Shown piece by piece: positions 60,063-64,000 of a stretch of 64,000 nucleotides of DNA. Each line of letters opens with the position of its first letter. Position 1 is the first letter of the stretch. The position numbers and the translations under genes are program-made. The DNA lies in assembly GCA_041776485.1 (NCBI GenBank), contig JBHBQE010000001.1, positions 1 to 64,000 on the forward strand. Direction: 5' to 3'. This DNA comes from JBHBQE01 sp041776485. Its GTDB lineage: Bacteria > Bacillota > Clostridia > Lachnospirales > Lachnospiraceae. The notes beneath the pieces are model-generated. The model was not told the DNA's origin, ran no database searches, and worked only from the letters and a program-made list of their open reading frames with translations.

Positions 60063-62213
60063 ATGGATGTAAGCCAATATTTAGACATTTTCATTGATGA
60101 AACTACTGAGCACATTCAGTCCTTATCCGACAGTATAATGAGTTTGGAAAAGGAACCTGAGAATGATGATACTGTAAATGAGATTTTCAGGGCTGCCCAT
60201 TCTCTAAAGGGAATGGCAGGGACCATGGGCTTTAAGAGAATGCAGCATTTAACCCATGATATGGAAAATGTTTTCCAGGAGGTTAGAAGTCATAATGTAA
60301 GTGTTAACGGCACTCTTATTGATATACTATTTGATTGTCTGGATGCTATTGAAAATTATCTTAAAAATGTTAAGGAAACCCAAAATGAGGGTACAGATGA
60401 TAATGAGATAATCATTAAAAAGCTTAACGATTTCCTGAATAGCGGATCAGATACAGAGGAAGCAGGAACTGCTGAAGATAAGACAAAAAATGTAGAGGTG
60501 GCTCAGGAAGCTTCCGAAGAGGATGACGAAAAGCCGGAATATCTTACAATAAAGCTAAATGATGACCAGCTTGGCACCATGGAATCGGGAGAGGGTGCAG
60601 GTCATATCTTTGTGGGTATTACAGCTACCGTTGCTGAAGAGTGCCTGTTAAAGGCAGCCAGAGCCTTTCTTGTCTTTAAGGCAGTTGAGGATTTTGGTGA
60701 AATTATAGTTTACAGTCCGGAATACAGTGAAATTGAAGAGGAAAAATTTGAGAGTAAATTCAGCGTTATTTTAAGATCCAACAGCGATGATGTTGACGGG
60801 ATAATCAGTGCAGCCGCTGCAGTTTCTGAGATTACCAATGTAGAAGCAGCTATTGTTCATTTAAGTGATTATGACACCGATGAGGAAGAAGCGGAAAAAA
60901 CTGCAGAGGCGGTTTTGGCTGCTGAAGCGGAAAAAGCAGAGGTTGTAAGTGCTCAGACATCTGTTGAAAAGGAGGCTGAGACGGTTCCTGCGGCTGTGGC
61001 GGAAAACAAGCCTCAGGCAGCGAAAAAGGCGGCAGTTAAGCCTGTCACTCCTCGTACGGTTCGTGTTGATATTGAGAAACTTGATGAACTTATGAATCAG
61101 GTTTCAGAACTTATTATTGCTAAAAATTCACTGGCATCATTAAATTCCAGTGATGAAAGTAAAGGCTTTGATTTCCAGACCTTCCATGATCAAATAGAAT
61201 ATTTGGAACGTATTACTACAAATCTTCATGAGTCTGTTATGAAGGTCAGGATGGTGCCTATTGAAACCACTGTTAATAAATTCCCGCGTATGATCAGGGA
61301 TTTGTCAAGAAAACTTAATAAGCAGATGAATTTGGTTATGACAGGTGAAGATACAGAATTAGACAGAACTGTTGTGGATCAAATCGGAGACCCTCTTCAG
61401 CACCTTCTTAGAAATTCTGCTGATCATGGTATTGAAAGTGCTGAATTAAGAAAGAAAAGGGGTAAGCCGGAATGTGGAAATATTTTCCTGAATGCTTATC
61501 AGGAGGGTAATAATGTTATCATTCAGGTTGGTGATGACGGCGGCGGCATTGATACTGAAAAAGTGAAAATGAAAGCTATAGAGCGCGGAATAGTTACAGA
61601 GGCTGAGGCTAATGAATTGTCTCAGAAGGAAATTGTAGACTTTCTGTTTCAGCCCAGCTTTTCCATGGCAAAGGAAATTACAGATGTGTCAGGACGAGGT
61701 GTTGGTCTTGATGTGGTTAAGTCTAATATTGAGCAATTAGGAGGAGATGTTGAGGTTAAATCTGTTCTTGGAAAGGGCTCAACCTTTACAGTAAGACTTC
61801 CTCTTACTCTGGCTATTATCCAGTCACTTATGGTAGAAGTCAGGGATGAGAAATATGCAATTGCCCTGGGCTCAATAGATACAATTGAAGATATTGCCGT
61901 GGAAGATATCAGGTATGTTCAGGCTAAAGAGGTAATTTATCTTAGAGGAAATGTTATCCCCTTGATAAGGTTAGATGAATTTCTTGACTGTGAGCAAAAT
62001 GAGGATGGAGAGGAAAAGACTACCCTTACGGTTGTAGTTATTATGAAGGGTGAAAATTATGCCGGTCTTGTGGTGGACAAGCTTATAGGTCAGCTTGAGG
62101 TGGTTATTAAATCTCTTGGCAAGGTTATTGAAGATAATAGGATTATCAATGGTGCCACTATACTTGGTGATGGTGAGGTTGCGTTAATCCTTGATACTAA
62201 CGCTTTGATCTGA
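60063..62213 (+). CDS. cheA: Chemotaxis histidine kinase CheA
   Basis: A 716-residue kinase with all five domains. P1 carries the phosphorylated His46 (RAAHSLKGMAGTMGF). P2 (about 155-275) docks CheY/CheB and is followed by an Ala/Glu/Lys-rich linker (about 275-335). P3 is the dimerisation helix pair (VDIEKLDELMNQVSELI). P4 is the ATPase (HLLRNSADHGIES, GDDGGGID, SGRGVGLDVV) and P5 the CheW-like regulatory domain (LTLAIIQSLMVEV). It phosphorylates CheY; CheB here lacks the target Asp. It starts two bases after cheB. Confidence 0.97.
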   Translation: MDVSQYLDIFIDETTEHIQSLSDSIMSLEKEPENDDTVNEIFRAAHSLKGMAGTMGFKRMQHLTHDMENVFQEVRSHNVSVNGTLIDILFDCLDAIENYLKNVKETQNEGTDDNEIIIKKLNDFLNSGSDTEEAGTAEDKTKNVEVAQEASEEDDEKPEYLTIKLNDDQLGTMESGEGAGHIFVGITATVAEECLLKAARAFLVFKAVEDFGEIIVYSPEYSEIEEEKFESKFSVILRSNSDDVDGIISAAAAVSEITNVEAAIVHLSDYDTDEEEAEKTAEAVLAAEAEKAEVVSAQTSVEKEAETVPAAVAENKPQAAKKAAVKPVTPRTVRVDIEKLDELMNQVSELIIAKNSLASLNSSDESKGFDFQTFHDQIEYLERITTNLHESVMKVRMVPIETTVNKFPRMIRDLSRKLNKQMNLVMTGEDTELDRTVVDQIGDPLQHLLRNSADHGIESAELRKKRGKPECGNIFLNAYQEGNNVIIQVGDDGGGIDTEKVKMKAIERGIVTEAEANELSQKEIVDFLFQPSFSMAKEITDVSGRGVGLDVVKSNIEQLGGDVEVKSVLGKGSTFTVRLPLTLAIIQSLMVEVRDEKYAIALGSIDTIEDIAVEDIRYVQAKEVIYLRGNVIPLIRLDEFLDCEQNEDGEEKTTLTVVVIMKGENYAGLVVDKLIGQLEVVIKSLGKVIEDNRIINGATILGDGEVALILDTNALI

Positions 62214-62229
62214 TTTAAGGAGGAAAGTT

Positions 62230-62703
62230 ATGGCGACAGAAGTCTTAAATATTGATAGCGATATTGAGGAAAGAAAACAATATATAGTAGTTAAAATCGG
62301 GGACGAGGAATATGGTCTTGATATATTTATAGTGGATAATATTGTTCGTATGCTTAAGATAACAAGAGTGCCACAGTCCCCTGATCATTACAGGGGGGTA
62401 ATTAACCTTCGTGGAGAGGTTGTGCCTGTAATGAGTGTTAGAAGAAAAATGGGACTTGCAGATGATGAAGTAGATGACAAAACCAGGATTATTGTGTTAA
62501 GATTACCTGAACAGGGTCTTGTTGGACTTTTGGTAGATGAGGTTAAGGAGGTTATAACCTTAGCTGAAAGTGAAATAGAGCGTAATGTACGTAATTCTAA
62601 GCGTGCTGACGCAGTTTTCATTAACGGTATAGGGAAAAACGGAGATGACCTTGTTTCGTTATTTGATTTATCTATGGTAGTTGAAGAAATGCCGTTGGCA
62701 TAA
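62230..62703 (+). CDS. cheW: Chemotaxis coupling protein CheW
   Basis: A 157-residue single CheW domain: QYIVVKIGDEEYGLDIFIVD, then IVRMLKITRVPQSPDHYRGV with the conserved VINLRGEVVPVM segment, and a closing strand region (LVGLLVDEVKEVITL). It links chemoreceptors to the P5 domain of CheA. Good ribosome site taaggaggaaa. No receptor (mcp) gene is in this window. Confidence 0.96.
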   Translation: MATEVLNIDSDIEERKQYIVVKIGDEEYGLDIFIVDNIVRMLKITRVPQSPDHYRGVINLRGEVVPVMSVRRKMGLADDEVDDKTRIIVLRLPEQGLVGLLVDEVKEVITLAESEIERNVRNSKRADAVFINGIGKNGDDLVSLFDLSMVVEEMPLA

Positions 62704-62715
62704 AGGAGAGATATA

Positions 62716-63339
62716 ATGGCAAATCTTACATTAGAAGAAGTAAACGAGAAGTATCCTGACGTACTGCAGGAAATAGGTAATATTGGTGCGGGAAATGCAG
62801 CTACGGCTATTGCCTCAATGCTCAGTATGAAAGTAGATATATCTGTTCCTGTTGTAAATCTTATTAAAGTTGAAAATATAGTTACTTTTCTGGGTTCGGA
62901 AGAGCAGATTATTGTAGGCATTATGTTGGGCATAGAAGCGGATATTCATGGAAGTATGATGTTTCTTTTGGATATGGATTCTGCTCATAGACTTGTTAAT
63001 CGTATGATGATGAGAGATCCGAACTATAATGAGGAATTTGATGAAATGGACTATTCAGCCATTCAGGAGATAGGCAATATTATCGCAGGTTCATACCTTA
63101 ATGCATTATCAGGAATGACCAATTTGTCAATTACGCCTTCAGTGCCATTTGTTGCTGTTGATATGGCTGCCGCAATCCTCAGCGTGCCGGCAGTAACCTT
63201 CGGTATGGAGGGTGACCATGCTCTGTTAATTAAAACGGAAATCGGTGATGACGGAGGCACAATTAACGGATACTTTATATTGATGCCGGAGGGTAATTCC
63301 TATGAAAAGATACTTGGTGCACTTGGACTTCCAATATAA
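62716..63339 (+). CDS. cheC: CheY-P phosphatase CheC
   Basis: A 207-residue phosphatase. Both active-site motifs (D/S-x3-E-x2-N) are intact: DVLQEIGN near residue 15 and SAIQEIGN near residue 115. It removes phosphate from CheY-P and binds CheD, encoded next, which increases its activity and links it to receptor adaptation. The two-motif form is the full CheC type rather than CheX. The ribosome site aaaggagag lies before the ATG. Confidence 0.95.
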   Translation: MANLTLEEVNEKYPDVLQEIGNIGAGNAATAIASMLSMKVDISVPVVNLIKVENIVTFLGSEEQIIVGIMLGIEADIHGSMMFLLDMDSAHRLVNRMMMRDPNYNEEFDEMDYSAIQEIGNIIAGSYLNALSGMTNLSITPSVPFVAVDMAAAILSVPAVTFGMEGDHALLIKTEIGDDGGTINGYFILMPEGNSYEKILGALGLPI

Positions 63340-63355
63340 GGGGATTTTCTAATCT

Positions 63356-63844
63356 ATGGGACAAATGATTAAAGTGGGTATGGCGGATCTTAAGGCTTGT
63401 AAAGCGCCTGATAATCTCACTACAATTGGGTTAGGTTCATGTATAGGTATTGCCATATATGACCCTTTAACAAAAATTACAGGATTGGCACATATTATGC
63501 TGCCGGATTCTACGGTAATGAAGAATGCTTCCAATGTGGCTAAATTTGCTGACTCAGGAATTCCCGAGTTATATAATAAAATGATAGCCTTGGGGGCAAA
63601 GAAAACTAAAATGTGGGCAAAGATTGCAGGGGGAGCCAAGATGTTTGGTATGTCAGGTTCTGTTTCCAGTGCAATCAATGTGGGTGAGCGTAATGCAGAG
63701 GCTTCCATTCAGGCATTAAAAAAACTGGGGATTCCTGTAATAGCGCAGGATATTGGGCTTAACTATGGACGGACGGTAGAGATATATTCTGAGACAGGAG
63801 ATTATCTTATTAAATCTGTTGGGAAGCCTGCAAAAACTCTGTAG
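63356..63844 (+). CDS. cheD: Chemoreceptor glutamine deamidase CheD
   Basis: A 162-residue deamidase acting on receptor glutamines. The catalytic Cys is in GLGSCIGIAIYD and the His in GLAHIMLPDS, as in characterised CheD. The C-terminal GGAKMFG and DIGLNYGRTVEIYSETGD segments are conserved. It partners CheC. The usual Firmicute order cheW-cheC-cheD holds. Ribosome site aagggga is somewhat distant from the ATG at 63356. Confidence 0.96.
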   Translation: MGQMIKVGMADLKACKAPDNLTTIGLGSCIGIAIYDPLTKITGLAHIMLPDSTVMKNASNVAKFADSGIPELYNKMIALGAKKTKMWAKIAGGAKMFGMSGSVSSAINVGERNAEASIQALKKLGIPVIAQDIGLNYGRTVEIYSETGDYLIKSVGKPAKTL

Positions 63845-63846
63845 CT

Positions 63847-64000
63847 ATGAGTGATAGTACAAGTCCGGAGTCTGAAAATAAAAAGCAGATTATAAAGGAT
63901 CCTGTCATGGAGCCCGGGATTCGGCTTAAAACGAAGTCTTTGCCTATTATTATTACTTTATTGGGGGCAGGGATTGCATGTGTTATTTCTGTAATTCAGT
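63847..64000 (+). CDS. Unknown membrane protein, cut by the window end
   Basis: An open frame begins at an ATG two bases after the cheD stop and runs to the window edge (51 complete codons). The visible part is a hydrophilic, Ser/Glu/Lys-rich start (MSDSTSPESENKKQIIKDPV) followed by a hydrophobic helix (LPIIITLLGAGIACVISVIQ). The close spacing suggests it belongs to the fla/che transcript. No family was recognised from this fragment. Confidence 0.6.
   Translation, partial: MSDSTSPESENKKQIIKDPVMEPGIRLKTKSLPIIITLLGAGIACVISVIQ

Overview
The window reads as one contiguous chromosomal segment of an AT-rich, motile, anaerobic Firmicute, most likely a member of the Lachnospiraceae (Clostridia). The evidence is the gene order: a reduced division and cell-wall (dcw) cluster, polA, comM and dprA, topA, and then a single giant fla/che locus in the order seen in clostridia (flgB to cheD). 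Supporting details are the Gram-positive style FliY, CheC and CheD, strong Shine-Dalgarno sequences, frequent TTG starts and sigma-A-like promoters. All genes are on the + strand except the first one.

Layout. 1-237: nested palindromic tandem repeats downstream of the only minus-strand gene. 238-3076: a sulfur/selenium module made of a cysteine desulfurase-family enzyme and a divergent yedE / TusA-like / DUF3343 operon. 3169-9303: an overlapping operon in which the DNA-uptake genes comEA and comEC flank a two-component system and a GerMN lipoprotein. 9435-10607: malic enzyme. 10837-20410: the dcw cluster mraZ-rsmH-ftsL-PBP-mraY-murD-ftsW-divIB-ftsZ, without murE, murF, murG or ftsA. 20433-29049: a beta-CASP metallo-hydrolase, aminopeptidase P, polA, comM and dprA. 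29089-31583: a TIM44-like and an SPFH protein, both with C-terminal zinc ribbons. 31765-33831: topA.

33934-63844: the flagellar and chemotaxis locus. Rod, basal-body, C-ring, export-ATPase and hook genes (flgB-flgE) come first. A terminator and a new promoter follow, then stator, switch, export-gate, FlhF/FlhG, PilZ and chemotaxis genes (motA-cheD). A truncated unknown membrane-protein gene runs off the end.

Points that stand out: a CheB whose receiver domain has lost its phospho-acceptor Asp; a comEC that appears to need an ATA or ATT start codon; ribosome-site-free starts of comEA and comM that share a short motif; a three-box MraZ operator with a second inverted pair; a structured leader element present twice (before the SPFH gene and before motA) with covariation in its stem; a hairpin that covers the fliK ribosome-binding site; ten-residue repeats in FliH; and an FlhB with NPTR in place of NPTH. 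No rRNA, tRNA, CRISPR array, phage or insertion sequence was seen. The window looks mostly like conserved core genome, and no clearly novel multi-gene system is evident. The best candidates for something undescribed are the paired leader element and the competence/two-component operon.
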